From assembly GCF_009600885.1 (NCBI RefSeq), contig NZ_VCLA01000082.1, forward strand, positions 1 through 54,014: a DNA stretch of 54,014 bases, written 5' to 3'. The stretch is from Streptomyces jumonjinensis (GTDB lineage: Bacteria > Actinomycetota > Actinomycetes > Streptomycetales > Streptomycetaceae). The translations under genes and the position numbers were made by a program. The notes beneath the pieces are model-generated. The model saw nothing but the letters and a program-made list of their open reading frames with translations. It ran no database searches and was not told the origin of the DNA. How positions within the stretch are numbered: position 1 is the stretch's first letter; each line of letters starts with the position of its first letter. Shown here one piece after another: positions 24,281 through 33,146 of the stretch.

Positions 24281-27166
24281 TCAGTCCTCGGGCTTCACCG
24301 CGCACTCCTTCACCGACAGCGGGCGCGCGTCCCCGGCGATCCTGCTGCACAGCACACGGGACGTGGGCTTCCCGTCCGGTGTCCCCTTCACCTCCTTCAG
24401 CGCGATGCTGTGCCCGCTCCGGTCGGCGTACGGCTTGGCTCCGGTGAGATCGATCGTGCCGGTGGCCATGCCCCCGAGCTTGACCGTTCTGAGGTGCACC
24501 CAGGTCGCGGCGCGGCTCTGGGGGGCGCCGTCGCGGCTGGCGGCCCGGTAGAGGGTCTGCGTCGCGTCGTGCGCCAGCGCGGTCTGGCCGCTCGCCAGGG
24601 CGTGGGTGTCGTACGACACCTCGCCCGAGCCCAGCTTCGGAAGGTATTTCGCGGCGTTCTTGTAGAACATCGTCCGAGGCGCCGCCAGCCGCAGCTCGGC
24701 CAGGGTCGAGTGGTACAGCGTCACCGACGGGGCCACGCCCTCCCCGCCGGGCGAGAAGTCCGCCTTGGACAGATCGTCGCCGGTGAGGATCGAGATCCGC
24801 TGGCGTGCGCAGCCCGGCTCCGTGTTGAGCTGGGTCATCAGGGGCGCCACATCCTCGGCCCGGCCGGCGAAGTAGATCACCGACGGCACGCTCTCGCCCT
24901 GGCAGAACTTCTCCGTGTGCACCTGGAGTTCGGGCCGGCCCGCCCGCACGGCGTACTCGAGCTGGGGCAGCATGGCGTATCCCTGCTTCCGCAGCATCCG
25001 GCCCCCGTACTCCGCCTGCTCCTGGGTGTACCGGTCGTCGGTCTTGCGGGTGTCGCGGGCGAGGACCAGCGCATGCTGCCGGGTGCCCGGTTCGCGTAGC
25101 TGGGCCGCGATCAGCCCCAGCTGGGCGACCTGCCACTCATCGGTCGCGGCCAGGCTGAACCAGTTGGCGAACCTGCGCGGCAGATCGGTGGCCGAGTTCG
25201 TCCCGGACACCACGGGCAGCCACCCGTTCCCCAGCTTCCGCGCGATGTCATCGCTGGTGGTGAGGTTGCGCCCCGCGCCGAGGACGCCGACGACGGTCGG
25301 ATCGTCCTTCGCGTACGCGGCGATGGCGTCGGCCATCCGCACCTGGTGTCTCATGTCGACCCCGCCGTTGGCGATCAGGACACGGAGCTGGACGGGGCTG
25401 CTGTCGTTGATGGCGGCCTGGGCCAGATAGACGCCCGCCAGTTCCTCTATGCCCTTGACGGGGGAGCGGCTGTCGGAGGGGGAGCTGAGCGGCCCGGCGT
25501 AGACCACGGTGACATGGTTGTCGGGGTGTTCGGCGAGGATGCTCTCGTTCTCCTCGCGGATGCGCTCCTCCAGCCAGGCCACGCTCCAGGGCGTCTGGTC
25601 CCGGGCCGGGGATGTGCCGTCCGAGGTGAGCCAGTCGGCGAAACGCACATCGCCCGTGGCGATCCCTATGCACTCGGTCCCGCCGGGGTCCCCCGGAAGG
25701 CGCGCGCTGTCCTGGTTGGCCGTCAGCAGGGACGCCGAGCAGTGCCGTTCGTGCAGCTCCTGGGCGCGCAGCCCGACACCGGTGGCGAGCAGGGCGATCA
25801 CCAGGAGAAGGGTGTGCAGGGACCACACCAGCCGGGCGGCGGTGGGTTTGGCGGCGGCCTTCACACAGTGCCGCTGCCCGTCGGCGGGCGGCACCAGCCG
25901 GTCGCCCGGCAGCGGGACCTTGATCACCCAGGGCAGTTCGGCCAGCGCGCGGCTCGGCGACTGTCCGGCGCGCAGATTCCGGCCCCACTCCTGGTACCAG
26001 GTCCACGGGGCCGTGCCGGGCCCCTGGATCACACTGCGCTGGAGCCGCCCCACATCGGCGCCCCGTACGGCGGCGACGATGACCAGCGGGTCGAGTTCGC
26101 TGCGCCGGCTCCGTACATCGCTGACCGCCTTGATCAGCTCGATGCCGCCGTTCTCCGCGCTCGCCCGGGGCAGGAACAGCGCGGGCGGGCGCGGCCGTTT
26201 GAAGCCGCGCAGATCCCAGCTCCAGCGGCGGTGGTTGTCGCGCAGATCCTCGAAGAGCGCCAGGACGTAGAGCTGGAGCTGGAAGTCGTCGCCGGTCTTC
26301 AGCGCCTCCGCCACATCGTGGGCGCGCGCCGCGATGGCGTTCCAGGAACGGGCCGGCCGCAGCAGCGAGAAATCGGTCGGCCGGCCGGGCGAGGGGGCAC
26401 GGAGGAAGGTCGTGGTCATGAACCAGCGGCTCTCCCGGCGCAGCCAGAGGAATATCGGCGCCCGGCCGGGCAGGATGTTGTCGAGGAGGGTGAGCAGCAG
26501 CAGAATGCCGAGGCCGGAGCCCAGCGCCACGGCCCAGTGGCTGCGCGCGAGCAGGGCCGCGAGCACCGCGACCAGGCTGGCGGGGAGGATGTGCGCCATG
26601 TCGAACAGGTTCAGCCGGGCGTTCCACCGGACGGAGTCCTTGGGGCGCCAGCGCTGCCGGGCCAGCTGATCGAGCAGACGCTGGGCGGGGTCGGGCGCGC
26701 CCCGGGCGACGCCGGAGGCGGAGGGGAGCCGGGGCCAGTCGGCGTCCAGCTCGCCGACCGCGTCCTCGATGGCCCGCACCAGCCGGAGCCGGGGAAAGGA
26801 GTAGCGCCGGTAGAGGGACCGGCGTCCGTCCCACCGCTTCGGGTCGCTCAGATCGCGCACGAGCCCCGCGGCCCGCCGCAGCTCCGTCGGGCCCTCCCGT
26901 ACGTCGGGGGCGACGGCGCAGCGCGTGCCGTGCGCGTCGTGTCCCGCGTACAGCTCCTCGACGAGCTCCACGACCCTGTCCTCATCGGAGCCGTCCGCGC
27001 CGGAGACGTCCTCGGCGTGCAGCACCACGACGGGCATGGGCGGACGGCTGGTGCGGAAGTCCCGCACCAGGAATTCGAGCCGACGCTGGACGTCGACGCC
27101 CGCCCCCGTCGACATTCCATGCAGCGCCCCCGGACACTGCGGCAGCTCACGATCCTCATTGCGCAC
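24281..27166 (-). CDS. Large membrane protein with extracellular type 1 periplasmic-binding (ABC receptor-like) domain
   Basis: A 961-aa protein. Residues 1-185 are soluble (VVVLHAEDV, then an acidic/helical segment). Two membrane helices follow (about 191-208 and 212-230), then a second soluble region (240-445) and a third helix (about 446-464, LLLVIALLATGVGL). Residues about 480-961 resemble a Leu/Ile/Val-binding or ANF-receptor-type ligand domain (GVYLAQAAIN, GVLGAGRNLTTSDD, PVVSGTNSATDLP, GVAPSVTLYHSTLAEL). With one helix preceding it the ligand domain should be outside, tethered rather than freely secreted. No Walker A motif was seen in the cytosolic parts and no permease or ATPase genes adjoin, so a sensor role is more likely than transport. 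GTG start at 27166. Confidence 0.8.
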   Translation of the reverse strand: MRNEDRELPQCPGALHGMSTGAGVDVQRRLEFLVRDFRTSRPPMPVVVLHAEDVSGADGSDEDRVVELVEELYAGHDAHGTRCAVAPDVREGPTELRRAAGLVRDLSDPKRWDGRRSLYRRYSFPRLRLVRAIEDAVGELDADWPRLPSASGVARGAPDPAQRLLDQLARQRWRPKDSVRWNARLNLFDMAHILPASLVAVLAALLARSHWAVALGSGLGILLLLTLLDNILPGRAPIFLWLRRESRWFMTTTFLRAPSPGRPTDFSLLRPARSWNAIAARAHDVAEALKTGDDFQLQLYVLALFEDLRDNHRRWSWDLRGFKRPRPPALFLPRASAENGGIELIKAVSDVRSRRSELDPLVIVAAVRGADVGRLQRSVIQGPGTAPWTWYQEWGRNLRAGQSPSRALAELPWVIKVPLPGDRLVPPADGQRHCVKAAAKPTAARLVWSLHTLLLVIALLATGVGLRAQELHERHCSASLLTANQDSARLPGDPGGTECIGIATGDVRFADWLTSDGTSPARDQTPWSVAWLEERIREENESILAEHPDNHVTVVYAGPLSSPSDSRSPVKGIEELAGVYLAQAAINDSSPVQLRVLIANGGVDMRHQVRMADAIAAYAKDDPTVVGVLGAGRNLTTSDDIARKLGNGWLPVVSGTNSATDLPRRFANWFSLAATDEWQVAQLGLIAAQLREPGTRQHALVLARDTRKTDDRYTQEQAEYGGRMLRKQGYAMLPQLEYAVRAGRPELQVHTEKFCQGESVPSVIYFAGRAEDVAPLMTQLNTEPGCARQRISILTGDDLSKADFSPGGEGVAPSVTLYHSTLAELRLAAPRTMFYKNAAKYLPKLGSGEVSYDTHALASGQTALAHDATQTLYRAASRDGAPQSRAATWVHLRTVKLGGMATGTIDLTGAKPYADRSGHSIALKEVKGTPDGKPTSRVLCSRIAGDARPLSVKECAVKPED

Positions 27167-27516
27167 GGCCGACCCCCGTTCTTCCGAGCAGGGTTACGAC
27201 GCTAGCGGGCAGCGGCCCGAGGGGGGAGCTTTCAGGCACTTTCGAACCCACGGGTGTCGTACGTTGAACGACGCGCAGCCGCGCAGGCATACGGGCGTAC
27301 GGGCCTACGCCGCGACGGCACCGCCGGCCGCCGGTCCGCACGGCCGCGAGGAGCCGTCAAGTGCGGTGATGGCCTCCGTTTCCCGGACAAAAGACGCAGG
27401 GGGCTGCCCTGGGGCCGAGGGCGGCATGCATGATCGCATCTGGTCTCCCCGACCCGGTTCCCAGCTGGTCGGGGAGGCCGTCCATCAGCCGTCCCGTAGA
27501 AGGAGAGACCCCGCGG
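27167..27516. other. Divergent intergenic region between receptor-like and beta-helix genes
   Basis: 350 bp with no credible gene. It holds a strong hairpin at 27445-27476 in the leader of the plus-strand gene, and a GGAG ribosome-binding site shortly before its GTG. I could not assign either promoter with confidence. Confidence 0.6.
27445..27476 (+). other. 5'-leader hairpin of the beta-helix gene
   Basis: A perfect 10-bp stem CTCCCCGACC / GGTCGGGGAG (27445-27454 and 27467-27476) with a 12-nt loop, 40 nt before the GTG start and 24 nt before the GGAG. It could be an attenuator, a protein-binding site or an mRNA-stabilising structure. Confidence 0.5.
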
Positions 27517-28812
27517 GTGTCCCGAGCCGAGAGATCCACGCACCGGAGCGACGAGGGCGGGCTCACCCGCCGGGCGGCCTTCCTGGCGGGCGCCGCCACC
27601 GCGGCGCCCGCCGCCCTGGCCCTGAGCGGGGGCAGTGCCCATGCCGCCGAGCCCGTGCCCCCGGCCCGTGGCTGGATCGACGTCACCGACGCCGCGTACG
27701 GAGCCAAGGGCGACGATGTCGCCGACGACGGCCCCGCTCTGCAGAAGGCGTTCGACGCCTGCAAGGAAGGCGGAACGGTCTATCTCCCGGCCGGGGAGTA
27801 CCGCACGGCGCAGATGCTGCACATCAACAAACGGAACATCACCATCCGGGGATCGCACGCCGCGCGCTGGCCGTACCGGGCGGGCGCCCCCTCCTGCATC
27901 AAGCCCCATGGCTCCTTCACCGGCAAGGCCCTGCTGCGCATCCAGGACAAGGAGGAGGTCCCCGGCCGCACCGAGGACATCGACGGGGTCCGGCTGGTCG
28001 ATCTGGCCTTCAACGGCACACGGCACGAGGGCGGCGGAGTGGCCGGCGGCGTCAACGGGCTCTACAGCACCGGCCAGGTCCGGGACCTGCGGATAGAGGG
28101 CTGCACCTTCTGGACGTTCACCGGGCACTGCGTCAACGTCGCCCCGTACACCCGGCAGGACGGCCGGAAGAGCTTCGCCAAGGGATGGCGGCTCACCGAG
28201 GTGACCTGCTGGAACACCCGGGGCGAAGACGTCAACGGCTTCCATCTGGACAGCCTCACCGACGCACAGCTCACCGACTGCCTCGCCGGGGACACCGCCA
28301 CCGGCTTCTACCATGTGGCCCCTGGGGACGTCACCTACACCTCCTGCCGCAGCGTCTTCAACCGGAAGTACGGCTACCACGTCGACCGCTACTGCGACGG
28401 CGTCATCTACAACGGCTGCTCGACGGACCGCAACGGCTCCGACGGCTGGCTGCTGACCGCACGCGGCGGGAACAACCGGCCCGTGCTGCTCTCCGGCTGC
28501 TACGCCCGCCGGGACGGCCACTCCCCCGTCGCTCCCGACACCGGCGCGGGGCTGCGGGTCAAGGGCGCCAGCGCCACCGCACTGCACCCCCCGGTGGTGC
28601 TGAGCGGTTTCGTCGCCACCACGGGCGTCAGCGACGAGAACGACGGCCCCCGCTCCCCCGTGCACGGGGTCCACTACACCCAGGGCCGGTTCCTGGGCAT
28701 CGGCGGGGGCTTCCTGGAAGGCACGGAGGCCGGGCTCTACGACGTACCGGAGCGGCGCGCGAAGGTCGACGCCTCGGTCCAGGTCCAGCGGTACACCGCG
28801 CCCCTGCCGTAG
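27517..28812 (+). CDS. TAT-exported right-handed beta-helix protein (pectate lyase superfamily-like)
   Basis: A 431-aa secreted protein. The twin-arginine signal TRRAAFLAGAATAAPAALAL ends near SAHA. The mature part opens with DAAYGAKGDDVADDGPALQK, the classic start of glycosyl hydrolase 28-like/pectate lyase superfamily beta-helices, and continues with repeating beta-coil turns (VNGLYSTGQVRDLRIEGCTF, ATGFYHVAPGDVTYTSCRS). A polysaccharide-degrading or binding role outside the cell is likely; the catalytic class is not identifiable by eye. Start chosen at GTG 27517 with AAGGAGAG upstream rather than the ATG at 27430. It is monocistronic with a terminator. Confidence 0.82.
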   Translation: MSRAERSTHRSDEGGLTRRAAFLAGAATAAPAALALSGGSAHAAEPVPPARGWIDVTDAAYGAKGDDVADDGPALQKAFDACKEGGTVYLPAGEYRTAQMLHINKRNITIRGSHAARWPYRAGAPSCIKPHGSFTGKALLRIQDKEEVPGRTEDIDGVRLVDLAFNGTRHEGGGVAGGVNGLYSTGQVRDLRIEGCTFWTFTGHCVNVAPYTRQDGRKSFAKGWRLTEVTCWNTRGEDVNGFHLDSLTDAQLTDCLAGDTATGFYHVAPGDVTYTSCRSVFNRKYGYHVDRYCDGVIYNGCSTDRNGSDGWLLTARGGNNRPVLLSGCYARRDGHSPVAPDTGAGLRVKGASATALHPPVVLSGFVATTGVSDENDGPRSPVHGVHYTQGRFLGIGGGFLEGTEAGLYDVPERRAKVDASVQVQRYTAPLP

Positions 28813-28838
28813 GCCCGCTGACCCACCGGGGACCCGAG

Positions 28839-28860
28839 CCGGGACCGGACCCGGTCCCGG
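28839..28860 (+). terminator. Terminator of the beta-helix gene
   Basis: A perfect 9-bp stem CCGGGACCG / CGGTCCCGG with a 4-nt loop, 27 bp after the stop and followed by CGGGCCTTTCC. Confidence 0.65.
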
Positions 28861-29016
28861 ACGGGCCTTTCCCAGCCGCCCGCCGCGCCCGGACACCGGC
28901 CTCCTTTCCGCCTGACGGGGGTCCGTCCGCCCCCTCTGGCCCATCCCGGGCCGCGCGGGCCGCCCAGGGGCGGTAGGACGGAGACGACGGAGGGGGGAGG
29001 CGAGGAGTGGTTCCGG

Positions 29017-29226
29017 ATGCAGATCGTGGTCGACCTCAATCGCTGTCAGGGCTATGCCCAGTGCGTGTTTCTGGCCCCGGAGGTCTTCGAACTCCATGGC
29101 GAGGAGGCCCTGATGTACGAGCCGACCGTCCCCGCCGACCAGCGGGAACGTGTGCGCCGGGCGGTGGCGGCCTGCCCCGTCCAGGCCATTCTCAGCGGCG
29201 AGCAGGCGGTCGCCGATGTCCGGTGA
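29017..29226 (+). CDS. Ferredoxin, 3Fe-4S type
   Basis: A 69-aa ferredoxin of the kind paired with actinobacterial P450s. Cluster ligands are Cys10 and Cys16 in CQGYAQC and Cys53 in AACPVQAI; the Cys found between the first two in 4Fe-4S proteins is replaced by Tyr-Ala, so a 3Fe-4S cluster is expected. It should pass electrons from the reductase encoded next to the P450 at 30623. GGAGG-type sequence precedes the ATG. Its end overlaps the reductase start by 11 nt, making the three genes one operon. Confidence 0.92.
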   Translation: MQIVVDLNRCQGYAQCVFLAPEVFELHGEEALMYEPTVPADQRERVRRAVAACPVQAILSGEQAVADVR

Positions 29227-30589
29227 GCCGCGCGGCGGCCGGATCGTCGTCGTCGGGGCGTCGCTGGCGGGGCTGCGGGCGGCCGAGACCCTGCGCGAGA
29301 AGGGGTTCGCCGGTGAGCTGACCATCGTCGGGGACGAGGCCCTGCCCCCGTACGACAGACCGCCCCTGTCCAAGCAGGTGCTGCTCGGCCGGGTACGCGC
29401 GCGGGACGTCGGCCTGCCGCGCCGCCGGGCGGTGGACGCGCGGTGGCGGCTCGGCACGCCGGCCGCCGGGCTCGACACGGCCGGGAAACGGGTGCTGCTC
29501 GCCGGGGGCGAGAAGCTGCCCTACGACCGGCTGCTGATCGCCACCGGAACGCGGGCACGCCCCTGGCCGAACCCCGGGGAGGCCGCTCTGGACGGGGTGC
29601 TCACCCTGCGCACCGCCGACGATGCGAGCCGGCTGGCCGGGCTGCTGGACGCCGGGCCGCGCCGGGTCCTGGTGATCGGCGCCGGATTCACCGGCTCGGA
29701 GATCGCCTCCGCGTGCCGGGAGCGCGGCCTTGAGGTCACGGTCGCCGAACGCGGGCCCGCGCCCCTGGTCGGCGCGCTCGGCGGGACCCTCGGCGCGCTC
29801 GCCGCCGCCCAGCAGCGCGCACACGGGGTCGACCTGCGCTGCGGGGTCACGGTCACCTCGCTCAGAGGCGACGGCGGCCGGTTCGCCGGGGCCGAGCTCT
29901 CCGACGGCAGCCGGGTCGACGCCGAGGTCGCCGTCGTCGCCCTCGGGGCGGTCCGCAACACGGAATGGCTGGCCGGTTCGGGGCTCGCCGCGGGCCCCCG
30001 GGGCGTCGCCTGCGATGCGGGGTGCCGTGCCTTCGACATGTACGGGATCGTCACCGACGACATCTTCGTCGCGGGCGATGTGGCCCGGTTCCCGCACCCG
30101 CTGTTCGAGTATCAGATGCTGTCCCTCGAACACTGGGGCAACGCGGTCGCGCAGGCCGAGGTGGCGGCCCACAACATGGTCAGCGCGGGGCCCGACCGGC
30201 GCCCCCATCTGGCGGTGCCGGCGTTCTGGTCGAGCCAGTTCGGCCTGAACATCAAGTCCGTCGGCGTGCCGACCTTCTCCGATCAGGTGGTGATCGTCCA
30301 GGGCTCCCCGCAGGAGCGGCGGCTGGTCGCGGTCTACGGCTACCGCGGACGCGTCACGGCGGCGGTCAGCGTCAACCGGGCCAAATGGCTGGAGCACTAC
30401 CAGAGCCTGATCGAGTCGGGGGCGCCCTTCCCGCCCGGGCCCGGCGCGGCGGACGGACCCGGGCCCCCGCTGTCCCCCGTACCCTCCGCCGTCCCGGACC
30501 CGGCGGTGCTCTCGCACGGCCCCAGCGTCGCCCTCACCGGCCATCTGCCCGACCGGCGCCTCGCGGTCGTCCACCACCAGGACGGCTGA
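29216..30589 (+). CDS. FAD-dependent ferredoxin reductase
   Basis: A 457-aa pyridine nucleotide-disulfide/rubredoxin reductase-type flavoprotein. FAD-binding VVVGASLAGLRAAE is at the N-terminus, the NAD(P)H-binding VLVIGAGFTGSEIASA lies mid-protein, the second FAD motif is DDIFVAGDVARF, and a reductase C-terminal domain (FWSSQFGLNIKSVG) follows. It should transfer electrons from NAD(P)H to the ferredoxin encoded immediately upstream. The ATG at 29216 lies inside the ferredoxin gene; earlier in-frame starts read through the ferredoxin in a shadow frame. The last about 60 residues are a Pro/Gly-rich extension. Confidence 0.92.
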   Translation: MSGEPRGGRIVVVGASLAGLRAAETLREKGFAGELTIVGDEALPPYDRPPLSKQVLLGRVRARDVGLPRRRAVDARWRLGTPAAGLDTAGKRVLLAGGEKLPYDRLLIATGTRARPWPNPGEAALDGVLTLRTADDASRLAGLLDAGPRRVLVIGAGFTGSEIASACRERGLEVTVAERGPAPLVGALGGTLGALAAAQQRAHGVDLRCGVTVTSLRGDGGRFAGAELSDGSRVDAEVAVVALGAVRNTEWLAGSGLAAGPRGVACDAGCRAFDMYGIVTDDIFVAGDVARFPHPLFEYQMLSLEHWGNAVAQAEVAAHNMVSAGPDRRPHLAVPAFWSSQFGLNIKSVGVPTFSDQVVIVQGSPQERRLVAVYGYRGRVTAAVSVNRAKWLEHYQSLIESGAPFPPGPGAADGPGPPLSPVPSAVPDPAVLSHGPSVALTGHLPDRRLAVVHHQDG

Positions 30590-30622
30590 GCACACAGAGC
30601 CCCTTCTCCGACGAGGAGCCCC

Positions 30623-31843
30623 ATGGCCCAGGACACCCTGTTCCGCCGCATCACCGACTACGCGCACCGCGCCGACCCCTACCCCCTCTACGCCGAACTG
30701 CGCCGGGCCAAGGTCGCCCGGCAGGAGGACGGCAGCTATCTGGTCGGCGCCTACCACGAGATCACCGCCCTGCTCCATGATCCGCGGATCAGCTCGGACA
30801 CACGCGAACGCACGGACCCGGAGGGGCCCTTTCCCCAGGACAGCAGCCTGCCGCCGTCCTTCATCGGCCTCGACGACCCCGAACACGACCGGCTCCGCCG
30901 CCTCGCCATGCGCCCCTTCGGACCGCCCCACACCCCCGGCCGCGTCGACGCCCTGCACGGCGACATCACCGCCATCGCCCGGGAACTCGTCGCCGGACTC
31001 CGGCACAAGGACCGGATCGATCTCGTCGACGACTTCGCCTACCCGCTCCCCGTCACCGTCATCTGCCGGCTCCTGGGCGTGCCCCACGAGGACGTCCCCC
31101 GCATCCACGCCTGGACCACCACGGTCATCACCAGCCTCGACATCTCCCCCGGCGAAGACCCGGCCCGGCGCCGGGAAGCGGCCCTGGCGGCCCGCGCGGA
31201 GATGGCGCACTACCTCGGGGAACTCGCCGGGAAACGGCGCGGTCACCCCACCGGCGACATGCTCTCCGCACTGGTGAACGACCCCGGCCCCGAAGGCGCT
31301 CTCACCCCACTGGAGCTGATGATCAGCTCCGTACTGCTCCTCATCGCCGGGCACGAGACCACCGTCAACCTGATCACCAACGGCATGCTCACCCTGCTGC
31401 GCCACCCGGAAGCACTGGCGCTCCTGCGCGACCGGCCCGAACTGATGCCCGCGGCGGTGGAGGAACTGCTGCGCTACGAACCTCCGGTCCACATGCTTCC
31501 GCAGCGCACCCCGCTCGTCGACATCGAGATCGCGGGCGCCGTCATCCCCCGGGGCGTCCCCCTGATCCTGGTCCTCGCCTCCGGCAACCGCGATCCGCTG
31601 CGATTCGAGGACCCCGACCGTTTCGACCCGGAACGCCCGGACAACCGGCATCTCGGCTTCGGCAGCGGAATCCACAGCTGCTTCGGCGCCCCCCTCGCCC
31701 GTATCGAGACGCAGATCGCGCTGACCGAGCTCCTCCACGGGCTCGGCCCGCTCCGCCTGGCCGAGGATCCGCCTCCCTACCGGAGCAGCCCCGTGCTCCG
31801 CGGCCCCCGGCATCTGCTGATCGAGCGGGTGGACGGGGGGTGA
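30623..31843 (+). CDS. Cytochrome P450 of a three-component cassette
   Basis: A 406-aa P450 with all canonical motifs: I-helix AGHETT (242-247), ExxR as E281/R284 in EELLRYEPP, and heme Cys353 in FGSGIHSCFGAPLAR. AGGAG precedes the ATG. It lies 33 bp after the reductase gene, so ferredoxin, reductase and P450 form a self-contained monooxygenase. The substrate is unknown; no biosynthetic genes adjoin, and its closest large cluster on the right is the injection system, with which it has no evident link. Confidence 0.94.
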   Translation: MAQDTLFRRITDYAHRADPYPLYAELRRAKVARQEDGSYLVGAYHEITALLHDPRISSDTRERTDPEGPFPQDSSLPPSFIGLDDPEHDRLRRLAMRPFGPPHTPGRVDALHGDITAIARELVAGLRHKDRIDLVDDFAYPLPVTVICRLLGVPHEDVPRIHAWTTTVITSLDISPGEDPARRREAALAARAEMAHYLGELAGKRRGHPTGDMLSALVNDPGPEGALTPLELMISSVLLLIAGHETTVNLITNGMLTLLRHPEALALLRDRPELMPAAVEELLRYEPPVHMLPQRTPLVDIEIAGAVIPRGVPLILVLASGNRDPLRFEDPDRFDPERPDNRHLGFGSGIHSCFGAPLARIETQIALTELLHGLGPLRLAEDPPPYRSSPVLRGPRHLLIERVDGG

Positions 31844-31902
31844 CGGCGGGCCGCGCCGGGCGCACACCGCCGGCGGAGGCCGGCCGCCGCCAGAGGACGG
31901 GG

Positions 31903-31939
31903 GCCGGGGCCGGGCGGGCTCCGGCACCCGGCCCCCGGC
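31903..31939. terminator. GC-rich hairpin between convergent P450 and regulator genes
   Basis: GCCGGGGCCGGG (31903-31914) pairs with CCCGGCCCCCGGC (31927-31939) with one bulged base and a 12-nt loop. It lies in the 105-bp gap between two converging genes and so can act in both directions. Confidence 0.55.
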
Positions 31940-31948
31940 GGCGTCACG

Positions 31949-32716
31949 TCAGCGGGCCGGGACGGAGCCCGCGGACGGGGGAGGGCGCCGCCCACCGTGC
32001 GGTGCGGGCAGCGGCAGAAGGTTTTTGAGCGCGAGAGAGGGTTCCAGTCCCAGCTCTTCTCTGAGGATGCGACGGTACAGTTCGTACTGCCGTATTGCCG
32101 CGCCTCTGTTGCCGGCCGCGAGATGCGCTTTCATCAGGACGCGATGGGCGCTTTCCCGCAGCGGTTCGGCGCGTACGGCGGCCAGTCCGGCGGCGACGGC
32201 TTCACCATGGCGTCGCGTCGCGGTCAGCCGTTCGGCCATCGCCTCCAAGGCGTAGAGCCGGAGTTGATGGAATTGCTCTTGTTCGATCACCATCCATTCG
32301 TTCTCCGGCCATTCGGGCAACAGATCGGCCGAAAGGTCCACCCGGGTCTGAGTGGTGAGGATGTCGTCGCAGGGGCGGGAGGCGTCGAGCAGCCGGTGTG
32401 CGCGGGTCACCGCGTCGTGCAGGTCGACGGTGATGCGCTCGGTGACCGCCAGCTCCTGAGTGGAGGTGTCGATGATGTGGTGTCCGGTCCGGGCGGCACG
32501 CCACAGGGACGATCTGAGGTTGGCGTGGGCGCGTGATGCGGTGACATCCGGCCAGAGCGTGCCGGCGACATAAGTCCGTGTGCGCGGCATGCCCTGAAGC
32601 GCGAGAAACGCGATGAGCCGTTGAGCGCTGGAGCATATCGGAACACGTGTGTGATCCACCGACAGAGAGAATCCTTTGAGCAGCCTCAACGTCATCGTGT
32701 GAGCTTGTTCGTTCAC
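31949..32716 (-). CDS. BTAD/SARP-like transcriptional regulator
   Basis: A 255-aa protein. The N-terminal about 95 residues look like an OmpR-type winged helix (LRLLKGFSLSVDHTRVPICS, YVAGTLWPDVTASRAHANLR). A bacterial transcriptional activator (BTAD) repeat domain follows (WMVIEQEQFHQLRLYALEAM, AAVRAEPLRESAHRVLMKAH, AIRQYELYRRILREELGLEP). There is no STAND ATPase, so it is a small SARP-type activator. The GTG at 32716 has GGGGGAG upstream; ATG 32779 would add 21 residues. It is divergent from the injection-system operon, whose promoter region carries a SARP-like heptamer repeat, so it is the best candidate regulator of that operon. Confidence 0.85.
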   Translation of the reverse strand: MNEQAHTMTLRLLKGFSLSVDHTRVPICSSAQRLIAFLALQGMPRTRTYVAGTLWPDVTASRAHANLRSSLWRAARTGHHIIDTSTQELAVTERITVDLHDAVTRAHRLLDASRPCDDILTTQTRVDLSADLLPEWPENEWMVIEQEQFHQLRLYALEAMAERLTATRRHGEAVAAGLAAVRAEPLRESAHRVLMKAHLAAGNRGAAIRQYELYRRILREELGLEPSLALKNLLPLPAPHGGRRPPPSAGSVPAR

Positions 32717-32862
32717 CGGCTCCCCCCGGGCGATGTCGGCTCGAATGATCTTTTTTGCTCTCGGGGTGCTGGAAGCCATATTACGAACAAAAAGCAAGAT
32801 CGTGTAGGTCGGGTTTTCTCCGAAGCGCGTCGCAAAGGCGTCACCGGGGCGTCGCGGGAAAG

Positions 32863-33060
32863 TCACTCGCCCGGTTCGAGCAACTCATCGAGAAAAGCCC
32901 GTACGGCCGTGAGGACGTCGTCGGCGGCGCACGCCGCGGAGGGGGCCGCACGGCCCCCGTCGACCGTGCGGATGATGCGCGCGCGCAATCCGTCCCGCCT
33001 GCCGCCTTCCACCCACACCCGGAGGATCAGGATGCCGGCGCGCTCCGAGGGGATCTCCAT
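32863..33060 (-). CDS. Small hypothetical protein
   Basis: A 65-aa ORF (MEIPSERAGILILRVWVEGG, then DDVLTAVRAFLDELL at the end). The pattern, a beta hairpin of alternating hydrophobics followed by an amphipathic helix, and an acidic C-terminus, look like a real small protein rather than a GC shadow. No Shine-Dalgarno is visible at ATG 33060; a longer in-frame ORF reaches 33210. It lies 146 bp upstream of the regulator on the same strand. I recall similar short ORFs beside BTAD regulators in Streptomyces, but have no function for it. Confidence 0.5.
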   Translation of the reverse strand: MEIPSERAGILILRVWVEGGRRDGLRARIIRTVDGGRAAPSAACAADDVLTAVRAFLDELLEPGE

Positions 33061-33146
33061 AAAAGGGCAAGGATGCCGCACCGCTGTCACCCGGGCGTTG
33101 TCGGCGCGTGTCCCGCGCCGTCGCCCGCGGCGGCGGGAACGGGCCG

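Noticed and set aside
24281..26834. Long plus- and minus-frame shadows over the receptor-like gene
   Set aside because: Arg/Pro/Gly-rich translations without motifs; the GTG 27166 frame alone has membrane helices and a binding-protein domain.
29192..31927. A 911-codon minus-strand open frame across the ferredoxin, reductase and P450 genes
   Set aside because: It lies antisense to three genes with complete motifs, and its translation is Gly/Arg/Asp low complexity with no domain; typical of high-GC third-position bias.
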